64,000 bases of DNA, taken from contig JAAPAX010000002.1 in the NCBI GenBank assembly GCA_013372555.1, forward strand, positions 2,852,001 to 2,916,000, written 5' to 3'. Below, piece by piece: positions 43,644 to 55,515 of this stretch (within the stretch, counting starts at the first letter, position 1; every line of letters starts with the position of its first letter). Both the position numbers and the translations under genes were made by a program. The notes beneath the pieces are model-generated. The model made no database searches and was not told where the DNA came from. It saw nothing but the letters and a program-made list of their open reading frames with translations. Source of the DNA: Elsinoe arachidis. Taxonomy: Eukaryota; Ascomycota; Dothideomycetes; Myriangiales; Elsinoaceae.

Positions 43644-44060
43644 ACATTAGAAGATTCTGTTGGATAAGGGAACTTTTATGAGTAACGCTTGCATGGCGTG
43701 GGTATTTGTATTTTTCATTCATGACTGGTCGACCGAGCCAGGTCGGCGCCTGTATTCTTGGGACGCAAGGACGTTCAGCGACGGGTGTAGTCTATAGATC
43801 CATCCCATAACGATGTCTCTTTCAGCGATCGTCTGCTTCTCCTCTGTACCTCCCTTGTTCATCCATCTCCCCACCCCTCAACCCATACCTCCCGACCGCC
43901 CCAGCCAGCTCCAATCCGTCTCCACCAACCCCAAATCCCTCCTCCTCTCCCTCGCCTCCTCCCATATCTCCTCCTCCAACCCCACCTCCCTCACCCCTGC
44001 ATACCGCCTCCAATGCCTCTCCACCTTCCTCCGCTCCATCACCCACGCCACAGTGAAAAA
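43644..44060. other. Convergent intergenic, strongly C-rich on the plus strand
   Basis: 3' flanks of the protease and GID5 genes. From 43830 the plus strand is almost free of G, and it switches to G-rich at about 44250 inside GID5. A plus-strand frame here (43813-44382) is judged a by-product of this skew. Confidence 0.5.
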
Positions 44061-47000
44061 CTACCTCGCCCTCCCCCCTGCCCCCACGCCTCCTCCCCCC
44101 GTCCCAACAAGCAACTCATCCATCTGCCTCCCCGCGACTTTACACCGCTCCCTCACATCCAACTCCCCATCCCCCAATAACGCCCTCGTCTTCTCCTCCA
44201 CTCCTAGTGCCCGCAACTCCATCGCTCGCTTGCGCGCGTCGTCGCGGTCGGACTGGTCTTCTACCCAGGTGAGATTTATCACTAGCCATAAGCAGGCGAC
44301 GCGGATCCGCCCGTCACGGTGTTGGAAGAATGGCAGCAGGGAGCGCAGGAGGGATTTCTGCGCGATGACGAGCTGGCGGTAGCGCGCGGAGGTGGCTGCG
44401 ATGTGCACTAGGACGTTGATGGCGGAGAGGGCGAGGGCGTCTGGCACGGAGGGCGGGGGGGAGGTGTCCGGACCAGGGGAGAGGGAGAGGGACATTGTGC
44501 CGCGGGCGTTGAGGGAGGCGGAGAGGCGGGCGGGTGGCGAGGGGGAGTCCGGGGCGAGTTTGGTGTGGAGGAGGTCGAAGATGCGGGTGAGGCCGATGAC
44601 GGCGTTGAGGTGGTCAAGCATGAGGGTGGAGTCGTCGCCGTTGATGAGGTTGCGGATGAAGTCGAGGGCTTGTTCTTGGATGTCGAGTTCTTCTTGGCGG
44701 GATTGTAGGGCGGGGTTGGTTTCGCGGTCGCGGAGGATGCGGAGGGTGGTGAGGGTGGACATGTTGGGTTTGAGGGTGGAGCGGATGGCGGAGGTGGGTG
44801 GGGTGGAGGAGTCGCCGGTTGGGTTGGGGGAGGAGGAGCCCGATGATGGGGAGGGTGGGTCGAGTTCCATTTCTGGAGTGCTTGGGGCGTTGAGGAGATC
44901 GACTTGTTCGCCTAGAGCATTACTTGTAGACATGCCGAGGGGCGTGGTTGCTGTTGGTACGTCACTGGATGGAGTACCACTAATTGCTTGGATGAGCCAG
45001 CCAGGCCCGAGTTCTTCCAGCACTTCGACTCGTGTCTCTCTTGGTGCACCGAGGACGAGATGCTTCAGAGCCCACAGAGATGTTACCCTCAATGCCGGAT
45101 TCGATTGTCGAGCATGTTCTGAGAAGAGTTTGATGGCACCAGCATCCAACAAGTCCTGGAAATGGTCAGAATTGTCGTCATGGTATATCAAAAGGTCATA
45201 CATACTGTTCTCATAGGACTGAAGTCCAAGACCAGGTTACAGCAAACGCTCGTAGCTGCGACTTGGACATCAGAGTCCGCATAGTGCAGTAAAGCAAGAA
45301 TAGGCTTCGCAATCCCAGCATCGATCAAGCTCGTTCTGAGAAGGCTGACCGATCTTGCGAGCGACTTTGCTGCTTCACAAGCAGCGACTAGAACCGGAAC
45401 CGTGTTGAAGTTGCAGACGATGCTAGCGGAGGTAAAGTTGGACACGGCAGCCTCTGTTATCGGCGATAGCGAGTCGATTACGTAACTCACCATACCTTGA
45501 TCTATCAGTGCTTTGCGATGTGTATCTTCTCTTTGGGCTATCGCTGCGACTGCCCTGAGTGCTCCCGCTCTGACCTTCATGATGTGAGCAATTTCCGAGG
45601 GCAAAGCCGCTTCACCCATTTGAGCCGATGGCACTGATGAAGATGCTATCGAGTCTTTCTGTTGCGCCGACCACATGGGCCTAGCTATGTTGACAGGATC
45701 AAACGACTTTCTTAACATGAGTGATACATGCTTGATTGCACCAGCTTCAACCGCCGCTTTTTGAAGCTCACTGCTTGTCTTGATCAGGGATGCGAGCACA
45801 CCACATGCTTCTTCTCGCAGTGCGCGTGTGTCTTCCGACGTATCGTTGGGTAAATTGAGGGTCGTGACGGCATCTTGGACAAGCTTGACAGCGATCGGAA
45901 GTGCTAGTAACCCAACCTGTCGTTCCCTACCACGGATCGTATTTTGGCTACCGATCATAGAAGTAGCAGCAAAATGATGCAGACCGAAGGAGGCGTTGAA
46001 GAGAGCCAACAGGCGAAGTGCAGCCAGTCGATATGATGGCATGTCAAGAGTCCTTGCCAGATATATGAGCCAGGAGCAAAAAGGATCTGTGGTCGTTACG
46101 GTGCCAGAGAGCTCGTGCGGTAGCTTCTCGAACGTCGAGTGCAGCGTAGGAAACTGTGGTGATCCGAAACTGACAGACTTGGACATTGGTGCAAGGATCT
46201 TTGGCAGTTGCGCCTCCACCATTGCTCCATTGTCGTTACGCTCCTTGGTGTGCGAGTTGCCGATGAATGCTCGTTGCAGAGGAGATGCAACTATCACTCG
46301 AAAGCATCGATAGTTTGAGTTCCTCACGATTGCGGCCAGCGCATTCAGCACCTTGCCTATCGTCCGGGTGGACAGGCGTGTCGGCTGTGACCCATATACC
46401 ATGGACTTCAGTGTCCTTGTATCCATCAACGTCGAGTCCGCCAACAACGCCGCGAGAGCCTCCAGTGTCCCGGCTTTTGTCAAGGATGCTCGCGAGTGAT
46501 CATCGTTGCACGCTGTGGCTATGAGACCAGCTGCTAGATCTATGCGCTGTTTGCCGTCCGATGTGCGAGATGAGGCTTTGAGGAGCCGTAGTAAGCGCTG
46601 GCAATTTGTCTTGCTAAAGGCCTGGATCGCTAGTGGAGAGGGTCTTGTTGAAGATGGGCTGAGCTCGCTCAGAGCGGAAGAGGAGGCCAAGCTATTGAGT
46701 GCTCGTAATGATGCTATAGATATCCTGACCGGAACGTCCACGATGTTGTTGAATAGATGCACCACCACATTGCTGAGCAGAATCGGGCTCACGAATGCGG
46801 GTCCTCCAATCGCTAAAGAATCGATGATCTGTGTAGCCTGTAATTGCACCTCATGGTCTGTGGTCCATTGTTCGGTCCCAGTATCATCTTGTCTCTTGCC
46901 TATCGATTTCTCCGTTGCCGTAAGAATATCCTCGAGCTTTGCCAGTATGCCATTCGTCACTACGAGCTCCTTCCGCAGGCCATGGCCGACAACCTCATTC

Positions 47001-47086
47001 TTAATCCGGCGAAGGTGTTGTACTTGCGCATCCAATTCCAGAGCCGTACAGATGTCTCCTAGACTCTGGAGAAGGGCTGCATCCAT
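44061..47086 (-). CDS. VID28: GID E3 ligase armadillo subunit (Vid28/Gid5, ARMC8 homologue)
   Basis: Exons 45206-47086 and 44061-45155, with a 50-base intron (GTATGT...TTCCAG) joining F-S-P-M-R-T to D-L-L-D-A-G-A-I, give 991 residues. The protein consists of armadillo repeats (A-A-V-E-A-G-A-I-K-H-V, A-L-L-H-Y-A-D-S-D-V-Q-V-A-A-T, L-K-H-L-V-L-G). It has a disordered Ser/Pro/Thr insert at about 690-760 and the ARMC8-type end (W-L-V-I-N-L-T-W then R-A-M-E-L-R-A-L-G-V). It is the substrate-receptor-recruiting scaffold of the GID/CTLH ubiquitin ligase that degrades gluconeogenic enzymes in yeast. Confidence 0.87.
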
Positions 47087-47388
47087 GGTTTGCCGTGCGC
47101 AGGCAATGCGCTGGTCGAGACGGAGGTGTGTTTCGGAGGAGGTGATGTTGGCGTGGGTGTCTCCGCAAAAGCCGAGGAATGACTTTGAGGGGGTGGACAG
47201 TCAGACAGCGTCACATTTTGTCCTCATTAATTCCTTCGCCAACGCTCACTTTTCATAGGCACTGATCCAGGTGAAGACTGTATGTGGGATTCATATTTGA
47301 AATCTATCTCGTCTCTAATACATGAGCACATTGCCCCACCGGTATGCATCCATCTTTCCCGCATCCCTGCTGTGTAGGGATATATGCT
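47087..47388. other. Short intergenic between GID5 and the acyl-CoA synthetase (both minus)
   Basis: Promoter of GID5 and 3' flank of the synthetase; no gene seen. Confidence 0.4.
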
Positions 47389-49591
47389 CTACAACTTCGC
47401 CTTCGGAGTCTCTTTGCTCTCCTCGTACATCTCGTCCAATAGCGTCCTGTACTTCTTCGCCGTCTGAGGCCTCTTCAGCTTCAATCTGTCGATTGTCAGT
47501 CATGGAAACTTCAAGCCTTCGTAGAATACTTACGTGGGTGTCAAGAGCTCATTCTCCACGGTAAAAGGCTCAACCATGAGTCTAACATTCCGCACTCTCT
47601 CGTATGAGTTGAACTTGTTCTTCTTCCCAACCTTGTCTAGTTCTTTGAGTACCGCAGCCTTGACCTTCGGGTCTTCCGCAGCGGCTTTGATACCGGCAAT
47701 GTCTGTTGGCGCAACACTTCGTCCAGTGGCCTTCTGCAGGAAAGCCGCGAAGAGGTCCGGCGCGACGCCAAAGATGGCGACGAGGAATGCCTTGTCCGAG
47801 TCTCCGTGTACGTAAGCCTGTGCGAGGAATGGGAGATTGCCGAGATAGACATTCTCAATACGTTCGGGCGAGATGTACTCTCCCTGAGCGAGCTTGAGGA
47901 CGTTCTTGCGACGATCAATGATCTTGAAGCGACCAAGTTCGTCAATTGAGGCAATATCACCAGTCTTGAACCAGCCATCGGGAAGCATGGCTTTCGAAGT
48001 CTCATCCTCATTCTTGTAGTAGCCAGAGAAAAGGGAGTTGCCACGAATAAGGAGCTCGCCGCGAGGGTAGGGCTTGTCAGTGACCAGATAATCCATGTCT
48101 GGCACAGAGAGCAAGCAGAGTTCGTTCACAGGAGATACAGCGCCGCAGTTGCCGGCAGACATGTCGTTCGCGAGTTGGGCGAGGGATACGGCGTAAGTCT
48201 CGGTGAGACCGTATCCTTGGAGGAAATCGTTGGCAAAGACAACACGGAGGAACTTGTGCAGCGAGGGATCGATCGGAGCAGAACCAGTGATCATACCGCG
48301 AGAGCGCTCGAGACCGAATGCTGAGACGACCTTCTTGGACCAGATGCGATCATAGAACGCATGGCGATTTGTGGCTTTGGCAGGGTCAGGATTCTCAATG
48401 TTGGCCATCTTGGTTGACACAATGTGACGTGACAGTGCGCCCTTGAAGCCAGGAGCCTCGACTGTGGCCCCCTTGATGGCGCCGCCAAAGCGGTTGAATA
48501 GGCGGGGAACTGAGATGAAAGAGGTGGGGCGAAGAGCCTTGAGATCGTCCACCAGTTCAGCCACATTGCCATGGAAGTAGCCGATACCAGCGCCAGACCA
48601 GAGGGCCGCACCCTCAGCAACACGCTCAAAGATGTGTGCGAGCGGGAGGTACGACATGTGCACATCGCTAGTATTCTGTGCAATCAAGCAGAGTGAGGAT
48701 GAGCATGCAGCGACTTGGTTGGCATGAGTGAGCACCACGCCCTTTGGTGCGCCTGTCGTGCCACTTGTGTAGTTGATGGTGGTGATGTCAGAAGGAAGAG
48801 GAGCGTTATATGGTCGAGGATTTGCGGCGCCGATAGCTTCAACATCGGCCAAAGAGACAATCTTGATGCCAGACTCGGTGGCCAGGGCGTTCAGAATGTC
48901 GCCCTTGGAGTGACCCGCTGGCTCGACACCATCGGTCAGAGAGTCGAGAGACACGATGAGTTTGAGAGTAGGGCAACGAGGAGCAAGCTTGAGTAGCGTC
49001 GGAATGTGGGCTAACGATGAGGCGACACAAGTCAGGGTCGCGTGGTTGATGATGTACTCGGTAGTGTCTGGTCCAAGAGTGTCGTATATCGACACGCTGA
49101 AGAGAGCTTGCGAGACACATCCAAGGTCGACAATCTGCCATTCTGGGCGATTCTGACACCACAGACCGATGCCGTATTGCTTCCCGATTATGCCCAGCTC
49201 TTCATGCAGTATAACCAGACCAACACCAGCATTGGCTCGCCTCTTTTGTACCTCGCCATATGTTTGCCAGACGTACTTGCCCCACGTCTTCGTTTGTTGA
49301 TCGTAAGGACGGTGTCCGAGGCATTTGGCGTTTGGATTGCGGTTTGCAGCTTGCTCGAAGATGTCCTGGCCGGTGGTCACCTATCGCAGTGGTCAGTAAG
49401 AGTCTATGAAGGATCTGTTGTAGCATTACGGCCGGATCGACAGTCTTCATGATGCCATCCTTGAACCTCCAATGCCTGTAAATAGCTGTACGGTCTTGTT
49501 GCTCGGTGCCAGGGACAGGCACGCTGTGAGGGGCTCCAGGAGGGGCAGGGACCTTGATGGCCTCGGCCTGCTTTCTCGCCTCTGCAGACAT
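47389..49591 (-). CDS. Long-chain fatty acyl-CoA synthetase (Faa1/Faa4 type)
   Basis: Exons (minus) 49430-49591, 47534-49380 and 47389-47485, with introns of 49 and 48 bases, give 701 residues. The AMP-binding signature is I-N-Y-T-S-G-T-T-G-A-P-K-G-V-V. Also present are S-Y-L-P-L-A-H-I-F-E-R, Q-G-Y-G-L-T-E-T and W-F-K-T-G-D-I. The fatty-acyl-synthetase motif reads D-R-R-K-N-V-L-K-L-A-Q-G-E-Y-I-S-P-E-R-I-E. It activates long-chain fatty acids with ATP and CoA. The last small exon supplies the conserved L-K-R-P tail and a final A-K-L, a possible peroxisome-type C-terminus that differs from canonical S-K-L. A mariner-type element begins 584 bases upstream of the ATG. Confidence 0.93.
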
Positions 49592-50174
49592 GGTGGACTC
49601 TCCAGATTTCTGTTGTGAATCGGGGAAGACAGTAGAGGTTATGTTCTAGGTCTATGGGCGCTGCGTGCTGTCGTGGTCGGCCTCTGCCGGCTCTGTTACG
49701 AAACAAGCTGGGCAATGGTCAGCTGGTACAGCTCAGCATCATCAACTGCTTTACGTACACAAGAAAGAGAATTGATGCACACCAGATCTAAAGCGATTAG
49801 TTAGAATGACAGCCGGATGCCAGAGAGATAAATTGCTGGGTTTCTATGATCGGCAGGGAGCAGAAACCTGAGCTGGGAGCAGGAGAAGGGAAAGTCAAGA
49901 GCCAAAGGAACCAGAAAAGGACGCTAGTTCGGCGATACCGAGGCTCAAGGTCTCAATCATGTGTTTAGTGAAATACTTGGCGAGGATCAAAATGGTGATC
50001 AACAAGGTAAGAAAGTGATGGTTGATAGCAGAACTCGGACTAGACTTAGCCTCAATCTGATCCCTTACCTCTGAAGAATCCTCGTATCTTCAACATGCTG
50101 TTGTCGGCGTCAAATGGCATCTGAAGAATCGTAGGCGAAGCCGTCTCCATGACTTTGTGTCGAGCGTTGGAAAG
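49592..50174. promoter_or_regulatory. Upstream region of the acyl-CoA synthetase
   Basis: Normal-composition DNA between the start codon and the transposon end, presumably leader and promoter. No specific element can be named. RIP does not appear to have spread into it. Confidence 0.4.
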
Positions 50175-50253
50175 TACCGAGATTTTCAGGTTCTCAGTCA
50201 CACTTGGCGTTCTGTCCAAATTAGTTAGCTGTCACCACCAAAATATAGACTGC
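50175..50253 (+). repeat. Left terminal inverted repeat (79 bases)
   Basis: Matches the reverse complement of 52883-52961 with only a few mismatches. It includes the TA target duplication at its outer edge. Confidence 0.9.
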
Positions 50254-50439
50254 CCTCCAAACTCACTAATTGCTCGTAATTCGTGAAAAATTGAAGCTGA
50301 AAAAAGGTGTAATAGACTATGAGGCGCTCTAGCAGAAATAGCTAGCTATTATAGCGTGTATATAACGAGCCTCTATTACTACTAGCTATGTAGCTAGCTA
50401 AGAGACGATAGTAGCCTCCTCTATCTCTAAGCAGCCGTC

Positions 50440-51780
50440 AGAAGAAGCTACGCCGCCGGTAAGGTATTATTAATCCTCCTTCTATATTAGAGCATTAAGA
50501 GGCTCTACCTCTAGGTCTACTAATACTACTATTACTACTACTAGAGGAGGTGCCTCCTCCGGCAGTAGCGGCAGCAGCTACTCCTTCTTCTACTTAACTA
50601 GTGTTCTACTCTTTACTGCCGCTAGAGGTTCTCTCTCGATCTCGGCGTAATAGCGTAAGCTTAGAGTAAGAGTTCTCTAACTAGCTACTAAATTAGACTA
50701 TACTATAGACTCTAAAGCTTAGCACCTTAATTCTCTACTATAACACTTAGTCGGTGTTAGATAGGACAGCGTAATCGTAGTAGATAGAGGTGTATAAGCC
50801 TCAAGTTCGAGAGTGCTTTAACTAGAGAAGAGTAGTAAGGTTTAAGTTAAATTCGTTTAAGGTAGTAGCTAAGCTATTATACTATAGCATATAGAAGATA
50901 GATTACGCTCGAGGATTACTAGATTAGAGTTAGCTTAATAAAGCAATAAGGAGGTAGTCTCTCTAGTATCTAGAAGAGTAAATTACTATAGAAGTTATAC
51001 TATAATATACTTCTAAAGATTCTCCTTGTGCTACTCTAAGATCATCTACTACTATTTAGATACTAGAGAAGCTTTTATAGAGTAAGTAAGTTACTAGTAG
51101 CTATAGTTTAAACCATGCTTAACTTATTAATCGGTAGAGGTATCTAGGTAATTATAGCCTTAGCACTAAAAGCGACTATTACTATATCGACTAAAGTACT
51201 TAGCGTTATTATAAGATATATAATACTAACTAGCGTAAGTAGGCTAAGGTAATCTCCCGGCAAGAAGCGACTATTAATAAGCCTCCGGAGGTACTAAAAA
51301 TAAGATTAGTTACTAACGACTAATAGCTAAAGGCTACGAAGGGATTATAGCTAGTTAATTTTATACTTAATCTCGACCGCTAGCTTCTATTAAGCTAAGG
51401 TATAACCCTAGCTAGTAGAGGAGGTAGTAGAGGTACACTAATAACGCTCGAGATAAGAAGCTTTCCTCTTTAAGAGAAGATAAGTATAGACTAAGCTCTT
51501 CGCTCTTACTTCGACTAGTAGAAAGAGAAGGTTTAAAAACTTACTTAGAAGGAGAAGTTAGAGAAGGCTTTTTACCTCCTTAATAACTAGTATATTAATC
51601 TTTATACGTTAAAGACTAAGTCTCTAGAGTAGCTAGTTTCTTAAGGAATTATTTAAGAAGTTACTAATCGAATAGTCCGTAATATAGAGAAGTAGAAGAG
51701 ATATAGAAATAAGTAACTATATAAGTAATAGAAGGAGGTTATAAACTCTTTAAGAGCTTTAATATACCTCCTTCCTAATT
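50440..51780 (+). pseudogene. Second, unidentified RIP-damaged frame of the mariner-type element
   Basis: Plus-strand reading through RIP stops gives stretches of coherent, basic, tryptophan/glutamine-depleted protein (L-D-R-T-A, Y-K-P-Q-V-R-E-C-F-N, and a Lys/Glu-rich end near 51530-51700). It is convergent with the transposase relic. No family recognised. It could be captured DNA or another transposon gene. Confidence 0.35.
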
Positions 51781-51879
51781 AGAAAGGATAATAATATTAA
51801 ACTTTAATATATACGTTTCTAAAGTAACCTTTTACTATAGTACTATTATAACTACTTATCCTTACGCACTTAGTGATAA

Positions 51880-52800
51880 ATTGCTTAAATTCAAGATATT
51901 TACTACTCTCCTAAAGGCTCTAGTATTGCTAGATTATATTCTTTAATTAGCTAAAGTACTTCTTAATCGGATTAAAGTTAGATAAGTAAGAAGGTAGATA
52001 TATAAGCCTTACGCTAGTAGTATTATATAACTCTATAATCCTCTCTAAACAGTGGAAGAAAGCGTTATCTATAACGAGCACTAACTTAGCTATAGAGAAG
52101 TAACTATAAAGAGGTAGTACTTACTCTTTAAGCTAAGTACTATATCGATCCTTATTAGTAAATCTAGTATAGATCTCTATAGTAAGGACGCTGTCTACTA
52201 TGTAAGCTAGAAGTATATATACTCTTTGGCCTCGATCGTAGCTAATAACCTTAGCTAGAGTTACTTCTTCTAGTAACTAGTCTATCTTATATATACTAAT
52301 ATACTTGTTATAACCGGATTTATCTATAAAGACTAGCTAGTAAGTAGTAAACTTACTTATTACTGCCTAGTGCGCATTACGGAGTTCTTAGTACTACTAT
52401 ATAGCGACTCTCTAAGTAGCCTTCTAACTCTAGTCTATATTCTCTAGAGTATAGTAAATAGTTAGTAAAGAGACTATAACTCTAAAGAGGTCGAATAGAA
52501 AGACTACTATCTCCTTAAGGTACATGGTTAGCTTATAAATAAGAGCTTAGAGAAGTGCTAAAAGCACTAGAGAGTCAATTAACTACTATAGGCTAGTTAG
52601 TGTATAAGGTAACTTAGCTACTCTAAAGTTACTAATATTCTTCTTATATCGAAGAATAGATCGTCTAGATAAGCTACAAGCATTAGTAATCTGCTAATTA
52701 GTAAAGAGGCTAGTGCCGAGTAGCTCTATAGCGTAGCAGCGTTAGTACTAAGAGTAGTAATAAGGTATAGTAGCTAGTATAGTTAGTACTCTATTATACC
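51880..52800 (-). pseudogene. DDE transposase (Tc1/mariner, DDE_3-like), RIP-inactivated
   Basis: On the minus strand the catalytic landmarks appear in order. D-K-S-G has its Asp at 52322-52324. R-G-Q-R-V-Y-I follows. V-I-D-N-A-F-F-H has the second Asp at 52067-52069. L-P-S-Y-L-S-N-F-N-P-I-K-K-Y-F comes last. The third catalytic acid, expected directly after N-P-I, is Lys at 51962-51964, a G-to-A change expected of RIP on a GAG/GAA codon. Many TAG/TAA stops interrupt the frame. An N-terminal helix-turn-helix part (S-R-R-S-I-L-R-Y) is at about 52640-52670. Confidence 0.85.
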
Positions 52801-52882
52801 TTCTCTAGAGTAATATAGGCTTATTACACCAAGTTTCACAGCTTTAAACGACGAATTAGGAGAGTTATGAGCAATCTAGTAT

Positions 52883-52961
52883 GCAGTCTTTATTTTGGTG
52901 GTGACGGCTAACTAATTTGGACAGAACGCCAAGTGTGACTGAGAACCTGAAAATCTCGGTA
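52883..52961 (-). repeat. Right terminal inverted repeat (79 bases)
   Basis: Reverse complement of 50175-50253 with few mismatches; ends at the TA target duplication. Confidence 0.9.
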
Positions 52962-54878
52962 GAAAAGCTTCACCCGTCTCGGCGGACGTGGGGCCCCAAA
53001 CTTCTCTCGCGGCCACTCCGGAACACCTCGGTCCATTGCTATCACAACTCCTGAACTTCCTGCTTGGGTCTGCGTCATGTTCCCGGTACTGTTTCTTGTA
53101 TCTACCACCCTCATGACATTAACCCAAGCCAAGAGCAGGAAATGGTAGCCATCGCTCGGGTAGACCAGAGATACAGGGTTGCAATCACAGGCTCAAGGCA
53201 CACCTCTTGAGCACGAAGCCATTGCACTCAAGGGCCGCCGGACCAACGCTTTCGATACGGATTTTCTTACACCTGGATGCTCGAAGAGACGCTGCTCTCG
53301 AGGAATATCCAAAGAGTGGCTGTTCATGCCTGTCCAGCATCCTGGCGCTGTCTGGAGCCACAGTTGATCGTCGTCGACCGACGAGATGACTTCTTCAAGC
53401 AACTTTCGACGGTAGTACTTCGCTGTCAGCTCTGAGATGTGTAGTGCGACATACGGCTTCCAGGTCTTCACGCCTTAGACCGCCGTGGAAGCTGAGTTCT
53501 CGCACTGGCGTCCTGCAGGTAAAGCTGATGCCCAGCTGCCATGGTATCCCCTCTGGCTATACCAGACCTCTTCCTGTCGTTCTTTCACATCGCGGACCAC
53601 GGCTTGAGTCGAAAATTAATCTGCAAGACACACAGTACTTCCTGTACCCTGATTATCCTACGGCTATAGTGATACTCACAAGGACCGCTCTGCCTCCACT
53701 TCGAGCTGAGGATACATACCCGAGCTGTGCCACCGTGAGTATGCACTTTCTACATCCCTCTGATCACACCGAGTCTCCTTCAACCCACAATGTCCAGGGG
53801 GCGGGAGGTGCACAGAAAGGGGTCGGGGATGCACATGGAGTGGGAGGTTTTACGGGACTGCGTCTCGTTGTGAGAATGTCGGGGTGGCGGTGGCGGTATG
53901 GGCTGTGATGCGCTGGCTCTCAAGTCTCTTGTGATCACACCACCAGTAGACTGTCGAGCCATTGTCAAACATTTGGCGGAATGTAGCCGACATATTAATC
54001 GACCTAAGCAAAGCGGAGTTTTCTGCAGGAGGCCAAGGCCAGGTAGAGCATGCAGCGAGAGGCAATGGGCACATGAGGGACGACCACCGAGAAAGGGAGT
54101 GTGCACGGGTCGCTAATGGTGGATGAGGAGGCTTGCAATCCGTTCACGGCGTCGATATTTCCAGGGGGCTGGGACGTGGCCATGAGAAGGTAGATGGTCG
54201 TGATAGTCAAGCCGTCTCCGTATATGCAGCGAGCAGGGGAGGAGACGACCATGGAGGACGGCTGTCGCGGTTCGCATGCTGCTCCCGTTGCCCTCATCAC
54301 GACGCGAAAAGGCCTCGAGCATGTGAGCTGCAGCACCGTTCCATGACGTCCTCCCTCCAACGAACGCAGCTCCCCGCCTCCCAACCGGTGAACGCAAACG
54401 TCGCGGCGCAACGAGCGGGAGCAGCCAGTCCCGAAACCACGACATCTCGAGCTAGAGGTCAGCGCCAGACACCTAACTCATACTTCTCTCATCACTCAAT
54501 CTGAACGTGCTGTAGTAATGATGAAATTTCCATTCACAAACCAGCTGACTATCGGGATATATCCACTTCCACCTTCCGTCTCTGCAAAGCGATTCACGGC
54601 CGTCCCTTTGCGCGAAAAAAAGAATCAAAGCCAAGCTCAGCTGTCCAAGCCCGCTCAGGGCAAAATTGTGGTATTGTGGTATCTCAAAGCAGATTGCAAT
54701 TTTCTCTCTCTCAAAGATGGTAGTAAAACTCTCAAAGCTTCTCTTGTCCTGCCGGCGTTCGCATGCGTGATTCCAGACGCCGGGTACAGAAATGTATCGC
54801 CGGGGTGCTCAAAGGCAGAGCGGAAGGTCGTTGCTCGTCAAAGCGTATTGGAAGGATAGAGTTTGGGATGCAAGGCAT
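52962..54878. other. 1.9-kb normal-composition stretch without a supported gene
   Basis: The best frame is 53193-53471 on the minus strand (92 codons, no ATG in the open stretch; contains V-A-L-H-I-S-E-L-T-A-K-Y-Y-R-R-K-L). It reads like real protein but I can place neither start nor partner exons. Other frames overlap on both strands and lack domains. This may be a decayed gene next to the transposon. Confidence 0.4.
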
Positions 54879-55515
54879 CTATGCGCTCGGGTGGGCGGCC
54901 ATTTCTGGAGCCGCCTGGGTCTCGCCCGAGTTGCGGGTTCGGAAGACGTGGATGGTAGCCATTGTGGTGGTGATGGTGAAGAAGACCCTATTTGTAGATT
55001 AGTGGGAGGTTCTCTGACGGGTGCTTCTCCTGCACCAGTGTTTACATATAGGGGAGAAGGTCGGGGTACACATACCACTCGAAGGCGCCAAATGCGGCTG
55101 CGGCCTTTGCAGAGTTGCAGACATTGCCGAAGCATACGCGGCCGCCGCTAAGGAAGACGGCAAGGGCGATGAAGCCGGCAAACCAGAACAGCATGGTGAG
55201 AGCCTCGACCGCAAGGATGGCGTACTTGTGGGCGTAGCGCTGGAAGCGCCATTGTGAGAGGACGAGGAAGGCAAGCGCCAGGATGGTCCAGACGGAGTTG
55301 AAGATGAGAAAGTTGATCTGGGAAGGGGCAATGACGCGCCAGTAGGTTGACCACCAGTTGGCGACTGTTCAACGTCAGATCTGTTTTGCTTTAGTGACTA
55401 TGGAGTGAGCTGGAAACGTACCGTATCCAGTCAGACCGAGGATGATGATGGCGAGTACGCCTTGCACTGCGCGAATAGGCAGCATGAAGCGCGCGAGAGT
55501 ATCCATGATGGCCAT
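54879..55515 (-). CDS. MARVEL-domain membrane protein (163 aa)
   Basis: Exons (minus) 55422-55515, 55076-55364 and 54879-54987, with introns of 57 and 88 bases. Four membrane helices: A-V-Q-G-V-L-A-I-I-I-L-G-L-T-G-Y; I-N-F-L-I-F-N-S-V-W-T-I-L-A-L-A-F-L; A-L-T-M-L-F-W-F-A-G-F-I-A-L-A; and A-F-E-W-V-F-F-T-I-T-T-T-M-A. Two cysteines lie in the loop C-F-G-N-V-C, followed by A-K-A-A-A-A-F-G-A-F-E-W. This is the fungal non-classical-export/MARVEL pattern (Nce102/Fhn1-like or small MARVEL). The third exon is needed for the last helix and is joined in frame by GTATGT...AAATAG. Confidence 0.85.

Larger units (their letters stand above)
50175..52961 (-). mobile_element. Tc1/mariner-IS630-type transposon, RIP-inactivated interior
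   Basis: Flanked by TA on both sides (50175-50176 and 52960-52961). Inverted termini of about 79 bases start CCGAGATTTTCAGG and are nearly identical; weaker similarity continues to about 140 bases. The interior has RIP composition. A DDE transposase relic occupies the minus strand at 51880-52800, and a second damaged plus-strand frame fills 50440-51780. The termini keep normal composition including many CpA, unlike the interior. Confidence 0.88.

Noticed and set aside
43813..44382. 189-codon plus-strand Ser/Pro/Leu-rich frame over the GID5 3' end
   Set aside because: Produced by the C-rich composition; overlaps conserved GID5 codons on the other strand and has no domain.
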